The notes: a model not told the origin generated them from the sequence alone. A DNA stretch of 64,000 nucleotides from Cryobacterium adonitolivorans (GCF_004402695.1 NZ_SOFL01000024.1:1-64000), one strand, 5' to 3'; shown: positions 49,373 to 58,449, counted from the first letter of the stretch. A program made the numbers and translations.

Positions 49373-49900
49373 CTAGACCGAGACGATGGTGTGCACTGGC
49401 ACGTCCCCGATGCGGCTGCGCCCGTCGAGCTCGGCCAGTTCGAGCACCACGCCGACACCGACCGTCAGGTAGCCAGCCCGTTCGACCAGGCGCGCGGTCG
49501 CCGCGACGGTGCCGCCGGTGGCTAGCACATCGTCGACGATGAGCACCCTGGAGCCGGCGGGCAGCTGCCCGACCTCCAGCTCGAGGCGCGCAGAGCCGTA
49601 CTCCAGGTCGTATTCCTCCGTGAGCACGGTGCCGGGGAGTTTGCCGCCCTTCCGCACAGCAAGCACCGCGCACCGGGCGGCATAGCCGATCCCGGCCGCG
49701 AGCAGGAAGCCGCGCGCCTCGATGCCGGCCACGGCATCGAACTGGCCCCGGTAGCGCTCACTCAGGTCGTCGATGATCGCGCGGAATGCGACGGCGTCGG
49801 CGAAGACCGGGTTGAGGTCACGGAACACGATCCCGGGTTGGGGGAAGTCCGGGTACGAGGCGAGGAGGGCGTGCACGTGCTGGGCGGCGGGAATAATCAC
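49373..49900 (-). CDS. apt: Adenine phosphoribosyltransferase
   Basis: Salvages adenine to AMP with PRPP (175 aa, normal). Motifs: PDFPQPGIVFRDLNPVFAD, GIEARGFLLAAGIGYA and the PRPP loop VLIVDDVLATGGTVAATARLV. The usual recJ/relA neighbours are not here. It is downstream of the MarR regulator on the same strand, 45 nt from its stop. Confidence 0.95.
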   Translation of the reverse strand: MIIPAAQHVHALLASYPDFPQPGIVFRDLNPVFADAVAFRAIIDDLSERYRGQFDAVAGIEARGFLLAAGIGYAARCAVLAVRKGGKLPGTVLTEEYDLEYGSARLELEVGQLPAGSRVLIVDDVLATGGTVAATARLVERAGYLTVGVGVVLELAELDGRSRIGDVPVHTIVSV

Positions 49901-49945
49901 GTACTCAAGGGTACCGCCCGGCTTCCCCGCCCCTCGGCCGGCGGG

Positions 49946-50539
49946 TCAGGGTGCGGCGGGGATGGCGGCTGCGGGCGACTCGTCCGGTTCGATGGGCTTG
50001 ATGGGCTCGTCCATCGCGCCGCTGAGCTCGTCGAGGAAACGCACCACGGCGAGCTGTTCCGGCGGGGTGAGCTTCTGGGCGGCGGCCAGCATCCGCTGGT
50101 GCGCCGCTCCCAGCGCGCGCCGGATCTCGTCGTGAGCGTGCCGGGTGGCGTGCAGAACCTGCGCCCGCCGGTCGCTCGGGTGCGGCTCGCGGCGCAGCCG
50201 GCCGGCCGCCTCCAGCCGCGAGAGGAGCTTGGCCGTTGCGGCCGAGGTGATGCCGAGGAACACGCTCAGGTCCTTCGGGCCGATCGGCTCCGAGCGCTCC
50301 TCCGCTGAGATCAGGTGCCGCAGGGCGACCATGTCGGAGTCGTTCATGTCCATGTCGGAGCGCGCCCGAATGCGCATGGCCACATCGGCCGCGCGGAACC
50401 GGCGCACCGCGCGGAGAACCTCGACCGCGGTGACCGGCGGCGCGCCGGACCCGGCGGCGCTGTCCAGGTACCAGTACGCGCCAAGATCGCGTCGACTCGG
50501 ATCGGCGGCGGGTTCGACGTCGGAGGGCATAGGCACCAT
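49946..50539 (-). CDS. crtR: MarR-family repressor (CrtR-like)
   Basis: 197 aa from ATG 50539 (AGAGG upstream); ATG 50530 is an alternative. Winged helix: MDMNDSDMVALRHLISAEERSEPIGPKDLSVFLGITSAATAKLLSRLEAAGRLRREPHPSDRRAQVLHAT. Divergent from the carotenoid operon, as CrtR is from crtE in Corynebacterium glutamicum, where it represses the operon and is released by GGPP. It has a longer N- and C-terminus than minimal MarR proteins. Its shared promoter region contains a CTAAC/GTTAG palindrome. Confidence 0.82.
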   Translation of the reverse strand: MVPMPSDVEPAADPSRRDLGAYWYLDSAAGSGAPPVTAVEVLRAVRRFRAADVAMRIRARSDMDMNDSDMVALRHLISAEERSEPIGPKDLSVFLGITSAATAKLLSRLEAAGRLRREPHPSDRRAQVLHATRHAHDEIRRALGAAHQRMLAAAQKLTPPEQLAVVRFLDELSGAMDEPIKPIEPDESPAAAIPAAP

Positions 50540-50556
50540 GCTAGCCTCTAATATCG

Positions 50557-50569
50557 CTAACTCGGTTAG
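50557..50569. promoter_or_regulatory. Palindromic operator between crtR and idi
   Basis: CTAACtcgGTTAG is a perfect 5-3-5 palindrome midway between the divergent starts (50539 and 50613). A related half-site CTAAT lies 5 bp to its left (50548-50552). A possible idi -10 is TATCTT at 50583-50588. The position and symmetry fit a MarR-family dimer acting on both genes. Confidence 0.55.
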
Positions 50570-50612
50570 GTGCTTTTTCGGGTATCTTGGCTGCACGAGA
50601 GGGAGTCCCGTG

Positions 50613-51194
50613 ATGCACACAGCAGAACACACTATCGAATTCGACACCACCGGACCCCGGCACGCCTCTCATGCCGACGACTGGGTTGTTCTGCTCGACG
50701 AGGATGGACGTGAGATCGGCACCGCAGCCAAGAGCAGCGTGCACGGCGCCGACACCCCCCTGCACCTGGCGTTTTCCTGCTACGTCTTCAACGATCACGG
50801 CGAGGTGCTCGTCACCCGGCGGGCGCTGACCAAGAAGACCTGGCCCGGTGTCTGGACCAACTCCTTCTGCGGCCACCCGGCCCCGGCCGAGAATCTCCCC
50901 GACGCCGTGCACCGGCGCGCCGAATTCGAACTCGGCCTCGACATCCGCAGCCTCGACCTCGCCCTGCCCCTGTTTCGCTACCGCGCCACCGACAGCAGCG
51001 GCATTGTCGAGAACGAGGTGTGCCCGGTGTACCTGGCGCGGGCGTCGGAGGATCCGGTTCCCAACCCCGACGAGGTGATGGAATTCAGCTGGACCGAGCC
51101 CGAGGCCCTCCGGCGTTCCGTGCTGGCCAGCCCGTTCGCCTTCAGTCCGTGGATGGTGTTGCAGATGCGCGAACTGGAGACCTTCCGTGCATGA
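50613..51194 (+). CDS. idi: Isopentenyl-diphosphate delta-isomerase type 1
   Basis: Interconverts IPP and DMAPP (193 aa; NUDIX-fold). The active-site Cys lies in WPGVWTNSFCGHPAPAE and the Glu in ENEVCPVYLA. ATG 50613 is preceded by GAGAGGGAG; GTG 50610 is possible. First gene of the carotenoid operon, feeding crtE. It overlaps crtE by 8 nt. Confidence 0.95.
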   Translation: MHTAEHTIEFDTTGPRHASHADDWVVLLDEDGREIGTAAKSSVHGADTPLHLAFSCYVFNDHGEVLVTRRALTKKTWPGVWTNSFCGHPAPAENLPDAVHRRAEFELGLDIRSLDLALPLFRYRATDSSGIVENEVCPVYLARASEDPVPNPDEVMEFSWTEPEALRRSVLASPFAFSPWMVLQMRELETFRA

Positions 51195-52233
51195 GATCGC
51201 GACGCTGGGCGTCGAAACCGAACTGCACAGATTCTTCGCCGCGGCCCGGCTCCGCGCCAGCGACTACGGCGACCACTACGTCGCACTCTGGGACGCCCTA
51301 GACCAGGCCAGCCGCGGCGGCAAGCGGGTGCGTCCTGCCCTGGTGTTGGCCGCCTATGACGGCTTCGGCGGCACCGACCGCGCCCTGTCGACGCCCGTCG
51401 CGGTGAGCTTCGAGCTGCTGCACACGGCGTTCCTGATCCACGACGACGTGATCGACCGCGACCTGTCGCGCCGCGGCATGGTCAACATCGCCGGCCGGTT
51501 CACCGAACGTGCCATCGCGCACGGTGCGGCAACCGGGCAGGCCGAGGCCTGGGCCGCGACAGCCGCCATCCTCGCCGGCGACCTGGCCCTGAGCGAGGCA
51601 CATCGCGCGCTGGCCCTGCTCCCGGTGCCCGCCGAACTGCGCGGCCGGCTGCTGGACCTGCTCGACCGGGCCGTGTTCGTCTCCGCGGCCGGTGAACTGG
51701 CGGATGTGACCAACACCGTCAGCCGGGACCCGCTCACGATCGACCAGGTCATTTCGACGCTCGAGCATAAAACGGCGATCTACTCCTTCGAGGCACCCCT
51801 GCAGGCCGGTGCGGTCCTCGCCGGCGCTCCGGAGGAGGCCATCGACGCGCTCGGCAGGTTCGGCCGACTGATCGGTGTCGCGTTCCAGCTCACGGACGAC
51901 CTGCTGGGCGTATTCGGCGATCCCGCCAGGACCGGCAAGAGCGTTCTCGCCGACCTGCGCGAGGGCAAGCAGACCGCACTGATCGCGCACGCCGGCGCCA
52001 CCGACCGCTGGTCCCTGATCGCGCCGTTCCTGGGCAAGAGCGACCTCACCGAGGCCGAGGCCGAGCTGGTGCGCGGGCACCTGCGGGACTGCGGCGCCCC
52101 TGACACCGCGGACGCGCTCGCCCGCGAGTACGCGAGCCGCGCGGTTCAGGCCCTGCAGGGCCCGCTCATGCCCGACGACCTGCGCGCCACCCTCACCCAG
52201 CTCGCCCTCAGCGCCGTGACGCGGACCAAATGA
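51187..52233 (+). CDS. crtE: Geranylgeranyl diphosphate synthase
   Basis: 348 aa polyprenyl synthase. First Asp-rich motif FLIHDDVIDRDLSRRG, second region FQLTDDLLGVFGDPARTGKSVLADLREGK. GTG start. In the operon idi-crtE-crtB-crtI it makes GGPP, the C20 precursor of phytoene. The other synthase at 24498 is diverged from it. Overlaps crtB as ATGA. Confidence 0.94.
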   Translation: MHEIATLGVETELHRFFAAARLRASDYGDHYVALWDALDQASRGGKRVRPALVLAAYDGFGGTDRALSTPVAVSFELLHTAFLIHDDVIDRDLSRRGMVNIAGRFTERAIAHGAATGQAEAWAATAAILAGDLALSEAHRALALLPVPAELRGRLLDLLDRAVFVSAAGELADVTNTVSRDPLTIDQVISTLEHKTAIYSFEAPLQAGAVLAGAPEEAIDALGRFGRLIGVAFQLTDDLLGVFGDPARTGKSVLADLREGKQTALIAHAGATDRWSLIAPFLGKSDLTEAEAELVRGHLRDCGAPDTADALAREYASRAVQALQGPLMPDDLRATLTQLALSAVTRTK

Positions 52234-53138
52234 GCCGCGACACGGCTGGCCCCCTGGTCGGTCCCGGGATCACGGGCCTGGACAGCTACAACGCGGCCGC
52301 ACTGGCCAGCGCCACGACGGTGATCGCCCAGTACTCCACCTCGTTCGGCCTGGCCGCCCGCCTCCTCGCGCCCGGGCTGCGCGACGAGGTGCGCAGCATT
52401 TACGCGCTCGTGCGCATCGCCGACGAGATCGTCGACGGCGCCGCCGCCGGCGCGGGCATCGATCTGGCCGGACAACGCGAGCTTCTCGACGACCTCGAGC
52501 ATGAAACCGAGCGCGCGATGACCCGCGGCTTCAGCACCAACCTCGTGGTGCACGCGTTCGCCGTCACCGCGCGACGGGTGGGCATCGACCCCATCCTCAC
52601 CCGGCCGTTCTACGCATCGATGCGTCGAGACCTCGACCCGGCCCCGTTCACCCCGGCGAGCGTCGCCGAATACATCTACGGGTCTGCGGAGGTCGTCGGG
52701 CTGATGTGCCTGCGCAGCTTCCTGCACGAGTCCCCCCGGTCGCCCCGCAACCAGGCCGTGCTGGAACACGGCGCGCGCAGCCTCGGCGCCGCGTTCCAGA
52801 AGGTGAACTTCCTGCGCGACCTGGCTGCCGACCGGGATGCGCTGGGTCGCAACTACTTCCCCGGCGTCGACCTGGCCCGCCTCACCGACGGGCAGAAGAA
52901 CCTGCTGCTCGACAACGTGGACGCCGACCTCGAGGCCGCCGCGCGGGTGCTGCCGATGTTGCCGTCCGGCAGCCGGCGCGCCGTCACCGCCGCCCACCGG
53001 CTGTTCGCCCGGTTGTCTGCGAAACTGCGGGAGACCCCCGCCCAGAGCTTGATGAGCACCCGCGTGCGGGTGCCGGATCCGGAGAAACTGATGATCGCCC
53101 TCTCGTCCTCGCTCGGCCCGCAGGCGTGGCGCCGGTGA
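52230..53138 (+). CDS. crtB: Phytoene synthase
   Basis: 302 aa squalene/phytoene synthase. Aspartate-rich motifs: YALVRIADEIVDG and VNFLRDLAADRDALGRNYFP; N-terminal STSFGLAARLL. Joins two GGPP to phytoene. Overlaps crtE and crtI by 4 nt each. Confidence 0.95.
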   Translation: MSRDTAGPLVGPGITGLDSYNAAALASATTVIAQYSTSFGLAARLLAPGLRDEVRSIYALVRIADEIVDGAAAGAGIDLAGQRELLDDLEHETERAMTRGFSTNLVVHAFAVTARRVGIDPILTRPFYASMRRDLDPAPFTPASVAEYIYGSAEVVGLMCLRSFLHESPRSPRNQAVLEHGARSLGAAFQKVNFLRDLAADRDALGRNYFPGVDLARLTDGQKNLLLDNVDADLEAAARVLPMLPSGSRRAVTAAHRLFARLSAKLRETPAQSLMSTRVRVPDPEKLMIALSSSLGPQAWRR

Positions 53139-54754
53139 GCGGCGCGGCCGGACAGACGCCAACCACCCCGACCCGAACCGTTGTGATCGGCGGCGGCATC
53201 GCGGGCCTGGCCAGCGCGGCACTCCTGGCCAGGGAGGGCCACCAGGTCACCCTCCTGGAGGCCCACGACACCCTCGGGGGCCGGGCCGGCTTCTGGGAAT
53301 CCGACGGTTTCCGCTTCGAAACCGGTCCGTCCTGGTACCTCATGCCCGAGGTTTTCGAGCACTTCTACCGACTGCTGGGCACGAGCGCGGCAGAACAGCT
53401 TGAGCTGACCCGCCTCGACCCCGGCTACCGGGTGTTTTTCGAGTCCGATGCCGAGCCGGTCGACGTGCGCGCCGACCGGGCCGACAACATCCGCCTGTTC
53501 GAAAGCCTCGAACCCGGCGCCGGCGCCCGACTCGAGGCATACCTGGCCAGCGCCAGGGACACCTACGACATGGCCGTTGACAGGTTCCTCTACACGAGCT
53601 TCGCCTCGTTCAAGCCCCTGCTGGTGCGCGACGTTCTCTCCCGGACGGGCCGGCTCGGCCGCCTGCTGCTGCAGCCCTTGGACCGGTTCGTGGCCGGCTA
53701 TTTCCGCGATCCGCGGATCCGCCAGATCCTCGGCTACCCGGCCGTGTTCCTGGGCTCCTCCCCCGACCGCACCCCGTCGATGTACCACCTGATGAGCCAC
53801 CTCGACCTGGCCGACGGCGTGCTCTACCCGCAGGGCGGATTCACCCGGCTCATCCAGAGCATCGTGGACCTGGCCCGCGCTGAGGGGGTCACCATCGAAA
53901 CCGGCGCCACCGTGCAGGCCATCAGAAGCGGGCCCACTCCCGCCCACCGGAGCGCGAAGGCCGCCGTCGAGGGTGTCAGCTACACGAATGCGGCCGGGAA
54001 GACCGTGCGGCTGGATGCCGATATCGTCGTCTCGGCCGCCGACCTGCACCACACCGAAACCGCGCTGGTCGAACCCGCCAAGCAGACCTACCCCGAGCGC
54101 TGGTGGCAGAAGCGAACCTCGGGCCCCGGCGCCGTGCTGGTGCTGCTCGGGGTGACCGGCGAGCTGCCCGCGCTCGCCCACCACACCCTGTTCTTCACCG
54201 CGGACTGGGCCGACAACTTCGACCGTATCTTCGGCACGCAGACCTCGGTGCCCGACCCGGCGTCGTTCTACGCCTGCCTGCCCAGCGCCACCGACCCGAG
54301 CGTGGCCCCGGACGGCGCCAGCAACCTGTTCCTGCTCATCCCGGTGCCCGCCGACACCGGCATCGGACACGGTGGCGTCGACGGAGCCGGTTCGGCCGGT
54401 GTCGAGGGCATCGCCGATGCCGCGATCGGCCAGCTCGCCGAGTGGGCCGGCATCCCCGACCTCGCCGAGCGCATCGTGGTGCGGCGCACCATCGGCCCGG
54501 CCGACTTCGCCGACGACCTCAACTCGTGGAAGGGCGGGGCCCTGGGACCGGCGCACACGCTCCGGCAGAGCGCGTTCTTCCGCGGCGCCAATGCGTCCGC
54601 GCGCATCGACGGGCTCTACTACGCCGGGGGCACCACGATTCCCGGAATCGGCCTGCCGATGTGCCTGATCAGCGCCGAGATTCTCCTCAAGCGGATTCGC
54701 GGCGACGTCAGCACCGGCCCGCTACCCGAGCCCCTGCCCGCCGTTCTGCGGTGA
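53135..54754 (+). CDS. crtI: Phytoene desaturase
   Basis: 539 aa FAD enzyme that desaturates phytoene to lycopene. Dinucleotide fold VVIGGGIAGLASAALLAREGHQVTLLE; then GGRAGFWESDGFRFETGPSWYLMPEVFE. The C-terminal FAD contact is YYAGGTTIPGIGLPMCLISAEILLK. GTG 53135 overlaps the crtB stop as GTGA; an in-frame extension upstream lies over crtB and is rejected. Confidence 0.95.
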   Translation: MSGAAGQTPTTPTRTVVIGGGIAGLASAALLAREGHQVTLLEAHDTLGGRAGFWESDGFRFETGPSWYLMPEVFEHFYRLLGTSAAEQLELTRLDPGYRVFFESDAEPVDVRADRADNIRLFESLEPGAGARLEAYLASARDTYDMAVDRFLYTSFASFKPLLVRDVLSRTGRLGRLLLQPLDRFVAGYFRDPRIRQILGYPAVFLGSSPDRTPSMYHLMSHLDLADGVLYPQGGFTRLIQSIVDLARAEGVTIETGATVQAIRSGPTPAHRSAKAAVEGVSYTNAAGKTVRLDADIVVSAADLHHTETALVEPAKQTYPERWWQKRTSGPGAVLVLLGVTGELPALAHHTLFFTADWADNFDRIFGTQTSVPDPASFYACLPSATDPSVAPDGASNLFLLIPVPADTGIGHGGVDGAGSAGVEGIADAAIGQLAEWAGIPDLAERIVVRRTIGPADFADDLNSWKGGALGPAHTLRQSAFFRGANASARIDGLYYAGGTTIPGIGLPMCLISAEILLKRIRGDVSTGPLPEPLPAVLR

Positions 54755-54762
54755 CCTGAGCG

Positions 54763-55089
54763 ATGCTGGGTTTCGCGTACCTGCTCGCCCTGTTGGTGTC
54801 GCTGACCGGGATGGTCGTGCTGGATCGCCGGTTCGGCCTGTTCTTCTGGCGCGCCCCGCCCGCCGCGGCGGTCGTGCTCGCGGTGGGGGTGCTGTTCTTT
54901 CTGGCCTGGGACCTGATCGGGATTTCTGCGGGCATCTTCTACCGGGGTGAGACCGGGTTCATGACGGGGCTACAGATCACCGCAGAGCTGCCGGTCGAGG
55001 AGGTCTTCTTCCTGACCTTCCTCTGCTACCTCTTCATGAACGCCCTGCAGGGCGCCAGGATGCTGCTGGAGCGGAGACGCCCCTCGTGA
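54763..55089 (+). CDS. crtYe: C50 carotenoid cyclase subunit CrtYe
   Basis: 108 aa with three membrane segments. It carries the heterodimeric lycopene-cyclase motif LPVEEVFFLTFLCYLFMNAL. In Corynebacterium CrtYe and CrtYf together cyclise the C50 skeleton to epsilon rings (decaprenoxanthin). Overlaps crtYf as GTGA. Confidence 0.88.
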   Translation: MLGFAYLLALLVSLTGMVVLDRRFGLFFWRAPPAAAVVLAVGVLFFLAWDLIGISAGIFYRGETGFMTGLQITAELPVEEVFFLTFLCYLFMNALQGARMLLERRRPS

Positions 55090-55451
55090 GCTACCTCGCA
55101 CTGAACGCCGTCTTCCTCGGCGTCGCGGCGCTGGCGGCCGCCGTGGCGCTGTGGCGGCGGCCGGCCTCGAGACGGCTCTACGCCGCATCCGGACTCGCCC
55201 TGGTCGTCGTGCTGATGCTCACCGCGGTTTTCGATAACATCATGATCGGGGTGGGACTCGTCGCGTACGACCCGGCCCTGATCTCCGGACTGTTCGTGGG
55301 GATCGCGCCCGTGGAGGACTTCGGATATCCGGTGGCCGCGGCCCTGTTGCTGCCGGCCGTCTGGTCTTTGCTCGGCGGCGATATCCGGCAGGGCGCCGCG
55401 CGAGAGGGCTCACCTCACCCCGCACGACCCGCAGAAGGACAGGACGAATGA
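55086..55451 (+). CDS. crtYf: C50 carotenoid cyclase subunit CrtYf
   Basis: 121 aa, GTG start, about three membrane segments, with the partner motif DNIMIGVGLVAYDPALISGLFVGIAPVEDFGYPVAAALL. Heterodimer partner of CrtYe. It ends in a short hydrophilic tail that overlaps crtEb as ATGA. Ring type (epsilon, beta or gamma) is not decided by these motifs. Confidence 0.88.
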   Translation: MSYLALNAVFLGVAALAAAVALWRRPASRRLYAASGLALVVVLMLTAVFDNIMIGVGLVAYDPALISGLFVGIAPVEDFGYPVAAALLLPAVWSLLGGDIRQGAAREGSPHPARPAEGQDE

Positions 55452-56362
55452 CCGAGTCGGTTCACCCCAACGGACGCGCGGCGACCGGAGTCGGCCATAC
55501 CGTCCGGCAGGTGTTGCTCTCGTCCCGCCCGCTGAGCTGGATCAATACGGCCTTTCCGTTCGCCGCCGCCTACGTCGTCACGACCGGCAGGGTCGACGCC
55601 CTGCTCGTGGTGGGCACCCTGTTCTTCCTGATTCCGTACAACCTGCTGATGTACGGCATCAACGACGTGTTCGACTACGAATCCGACCTGCGCAACCCGC
55701 GCAAGGGCGGCGCCGAGGGCGCCATGCTCGACCCCAGCCTGCACCGGACCGTGCTGGTCTCCGGCGTCGCGACGGCCGTCCCGGTGCTGCTGTTGATGCT
55801 CGTGCTCGCCGGCGCGAACCCCTGGTCGTGGGTGGTGCTGGCGATCAGCCTCTTCGCCGTGGTCGCGTACTCGGCACCCGGGCTGCGCTTCAAGGAACGG
55901 CCGGTGCTGGACTCGGTGACGTCAAGCATCCACTTCGTGAGCCCGGCGGTCTACGGCCTCGCCGTGGCTGGCGCCCTGGTCACACCCGACCTCGCGGCGC
56001 TGCTGACGGCGTTCTTCTTCTGGGGCGTCGCCAGCCACGCCTTCGGCGCCGTGCAGGATGTCGAACCGGACCGGCAAGGCGGCATCAGCTCGATCGCGAC
56101 GGCGTTCGGTGCCGCGCAGACCGTGCGCCTCGCCATCGGCTTCTGGCTGCTGGCGGGGCTGCTGATGCTCGTCACCGACTGGCCGGGGCCGCTCGCCGCG
56201 CTCCTGGTGATCCCGTACATTCTCGCCGCCTGGCCGTACCGGTCGATCAGCGACGCCGATTCCGAACGGGCCAACAAGGGCTGGAAGCGGTTCCTGCGGC
56301 TGAACTTCTTCACAGGGTTCCTGGTGACCATGCTGCTCATCCTCTGGGTGGTGCTGCGCTGA
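55448..56362 (+). CDS. crtEb: Lycopene elongase (UbiA-type prenyltransferase)
   Basis: 304 aa, about eight membrane spans. Asp-rich motif YGINDVFDYESDLRNPRKGG and second motif DVEPDRQGGISSIATAFG. Adds two DMAPP-derived C5 units to lycopene to make the C50 flavuxanthin-type skeleton. Last gene of the carotenoid operon. Confidence 0.92.
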   Translation: MTESVHPNGRAATGVGHTVRQVLLSSRPLSWINTAFPFAAAYVVTTGRVDALLVVGTLFFLIPYNLLMYGINDVFDYESDLRNPRKGGAEGAMLDPSLHRTVLVSGVATAVPVLLLMLVLAGANPWSWVVLAISLFAVVAYSAPGLRFKERPVLDSVTSSIHFVSPAVYGLAVAGALVTPDLAALLTAFFFWGVASHAFGAVQDVEPDRQGGISSIATAFGAAQTVRLAIGFWLLAGLLMLVTDWPGPLAALLVIPYILAAWPYRSISDADSERANKGWKRFLRLNFFTGFLVTMLLILWVVLR

Positions 56363-56393
56363 CCCCTCGTCCGGGCCCGCGTAGAGTCGAGGC

Positions 56394-56762
56394 ATGGAAT
56401 TGCTGAGCGCGCGGGTGGACAGCTGGACCTGGGCGGTGCGGATGTACAAGACCCGGTCGCAGGCCACGGCGGCCTGCCGGGCCGGGCACGTGCGGGTGAA
56501 TGGTGAACGGGCCAAGTCCGCCCAGTCCATCAAGCCCGGCGACGAGGTGCGGATCAGGGCCAACGGTTTCGACAGGGTGCTCGTGGTGTCGCGAATCATC
56601 GTCAAGCGGGTGGGGCCGAGTGCGGCCGCCGAGTGCTTCGTGGACAACACCCCGCCCCCGCCGCCCCGCGAGGAGGTCGCCCTGGTGCCGATGCGTGACC
56701 GCGGTGCCGGCCGGCCCACCAAACGTGAGCGCCGCGAGATCGAGGAGCTGCGCGGGCATTGA
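56394..56762 (+). CDS. S4-domain RNA-binding protein
   Basis: 122 aa. S4 domain in the first 60 residues: RVDSWTWAVRMYKTRSQATAACRAGHVRVNGERAKSAQSIKPGDEVRI. C-terminus is basic (GRPTKRERREIEEL). Similar to heat-shock protein Hsp15-type proteins that bind ribosomal or tRNA-like RNA; exact role unclear. Converges with the LMF gene. Confidence 0.88.
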   Translation: MELLSARVDSWTWAVRMYKTRSQATAACRAGHVRVNGERAKSAQSIKPGDEVRIRANGFDRVLVVSRIIVKRVGPSAAAECFVDNTPPPPPREEVALVPMRDRGAGRPTKRERREIEELRGH

Positions 56763-56800
56763 GCGGCAACCCAGGGGTGCCAGGGCAGGGCAGCCGTGCA

Positions 56801-56828
56801 GGGCCTCCAGGTCAGGGCCTCCAGGTCA
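56801..56828 (-). repeat. Two 14-bp tandem repeats over the lipase-maturation-factor stop
   Basis: GGGCCTCCAGGTCA occurs twice in tandem (56801-56814 and 56815-56828). The TCA of the second copy is the gene's TGA stop on the minus strand. The other TGA is 14 nt on, in another frame. Same style as 25664-25719 and 35041-35116, again in a convergent gap. Confidence 0.9.
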
Positions 56829-58307
56829 GTCCGTGGCACGGGTTTCGGTTTCGGCCGGCAGCCTCACCGGCGGCACCAGGGTGCCCACCTCCGTGCGCAC
56901 CCACCAGACGTGCTCGGACCGGCGTTCGGCCGGGGTGCTGAACCGGTAGAGGAACACCCGGGCACGCACATAGCGCGGCGGCCCCGCGGCAAACGGGTTG
57001 TGCGCGAGCATGCGCAGGGTGGCACGGTCGCCCTGCAACAAGCGGGCCAGGAACACCTCGAACCACCTGGACTCGCGTGACCCCAGGGCCAGGAACCACA
57101 TCAGCCAATCCAGCCGCAGGTGGTACGGCGCGAACTGCCCAGGCAGCCTGGCCACGTCACCGGGCTTGCCGCGAAACTCATACGCCCGCCAGGCCGTCGG
57201 GTCGCGCGGGTCGGCGGAGTCACTGCCCTCGACTACCACCTCTAAACGGTCCTTCGTGACGGTGCCGAACGCACCGTAGGCGTTCACCAGGTGGAACGGG
57301 TTGAAGCTCGCGTTCATGAGCTGCCGGCGGCGCAGCAGGTTGCGGGCCGGCCAGTAACTGAGCACCAGCAGGCCGAGGGTCACGGCGAGCACCACGACCA
57401 CGAACCAGGGCGGCTGCTCCCCCGCCGCGGCCGCCGACGCGCCAGCCTGCGGCGCGCGCAGGGCCGGCATGAACAGCCCGCCGACCCACCGGAAGGCAGG
57501 GTCATCGACCGCCGAGGCGGCCAGCACGATGGTGATCCAGTTCAACCAGGCGAAATTGCCGGTGAGCACCAGCCACAGCTGGCTGAGCACGATGACGCCG
57601 GCCGCAACCGACGCCACGGGCTGCGGAGCGAAAATGAGGAACGGGGCGATGATCTGCACGGCGTGGTTGGCGAGCACCTCGCCGCGATGGAACCACCGGG
57701 GCAGGTGGTGCACGAACCAGCTCACCGGATTGGGCATCGGCTGGGTTTCGTGGTGGTAGAACAACGCCGTGAGGTCGCGCCATTCCCGCCCGCCGCGCAA
57801 TTTGATCAAGCCCGCGCCGAACTCCAGCCTGAACAGCAGCCACCGCAGGAAAATGAGGATTGGCACCGGCGTGGCGACGGAGTTCGACCCCAGGAATGCC
57901 ACGACGAAGCCGGCTTCGACCAGGAGGCTCTCCCACCCGAAGGAATAGAACGTCTGCCCCACGTTCACGATCGAGAGGTACCCGGCGAAGAGCAGCAGGA
58001 AGACGATCATTCCCCACCAGGCCGGGCCGAGCTGAGGCAGGCCCATCACCACGGCGGCTGCAAGGGCGATTCCCGACCAGGCGACCAGGCGCAGCAGCCG
58101 GTCGGAGTAGCGCCAGTGGAACAGGCTCGGCGTGCGACGGAACGGCACCCGCGCCACGAAACCGCGCACCGGCAGCAACCCGTTGTCGCCCAGGAGGGCC
58201 GGGAACTGGGCCAACGCCGAGGCGAACGCCACCACGAAGATGACGGCGATCCCCCGTTGCAGCACCTCGCGTGCAATGTCGTAGTCCCCGGTTCCGAACC
58301 AGTCCAT
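56826..58307 (-). CDS. Lipase maturation factor family membrane protein
   Basis: 493 aa from ATG 58307. Multiple membrane spans in the first 350 residues and a soluble C-terminal region (NASFNPFHLVNAYGAFGTVTKDRLEVVVEG; RLDWLMWFLALG). Conserved block around FLRWLLFRLEFGAGLIKLRGGREWRDLTAL and HHETQPMPNPVSWFVHHLP. In animals LMF1 helps fold lipases in the ER; bacterial members have no proven role. No lipase gene lies beside it. Confidence 0.9.
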   Translation of the reverse strand: MDWFGTGDYDIAREVLQRGIAVIFVVAFASALAQFPALLGDNGLLPVRGFVARVPFRRTPSLFHWRYSDRLLRLVAWSGIALAAAVVMGLPQLGPAWWGMIVFLLLFAGYLSIVNVGQTFYSFGWESLLVEAGFVVAFLGSNSVATPVPILIFLRWLLFRLEFGAGLIKLRGGREWRDLTALFYHHETQPMPNPVSWFVHHLPRWFHRGEVLANHAVQIIAPFLIFAPQPVASVAAGVIVLSQLWLVLTGNFAWLNWITIVLAASAVDDPAFRWVGGLFMPALRAPQAGASAAAAGEQPPWFVVVVLAVTLGLLVLSYWPARNLLRRRQLMNASFNPFHLVNAYGAFGTVTKDRLEVVVEGSDSADPRDPTAWRAYEFRGKPGDVARLPGQFAPYHLRLDWLMWFLALGSRESRWFEVFLARLLQGDRATLRMLAHNPFAAGPPRYVRARVFLYRFSTPAERRSEHVWWVRTEVGTLVPPVRLPAETETRATD

Positions 58308-58419
58308 GGTGCAGTTCACCCTAGGCTCGCCCGCCCGTGACGCCAAGGACGCGCGCGGGCACCAGCGCTGTCCCCCGGCCGAGGGACGGCGACCGGAGGC
58401 GGCCCAAACCGAGATCTGC

Positions 58420-58447
58420 TTGACTTCGCCGACTAAACCGGTATAAC
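58420..58447 (+). promoter_or_regulatory. Sigma-70-type promoter for the lacI operon
   Basis: TTGACT (58420-58425), 16-bp spacer, TATAAC (58442-58447). The spacer carries CTAAACCGGT (58433-58442), which matches the left part of the operator downstream. The best-looking consensus promoter I find in the window. It precedes lacI by 64 nt. Confidence 0.75.
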
Positions 58448-58449
58448 TT

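Noticed and set aside
52706-53134. N-terminal extension of crtI into crtB
   Set aside because: The extra residues are crtB read in another frame; the FAD fold starts right after the GTG at 53135.
52853-54556. 567-codon minus-strand open frame opposite crtB/crtI
   Set aside because: Antisense shadow over two recognised carotenoid genes that overlap in a normal operon.
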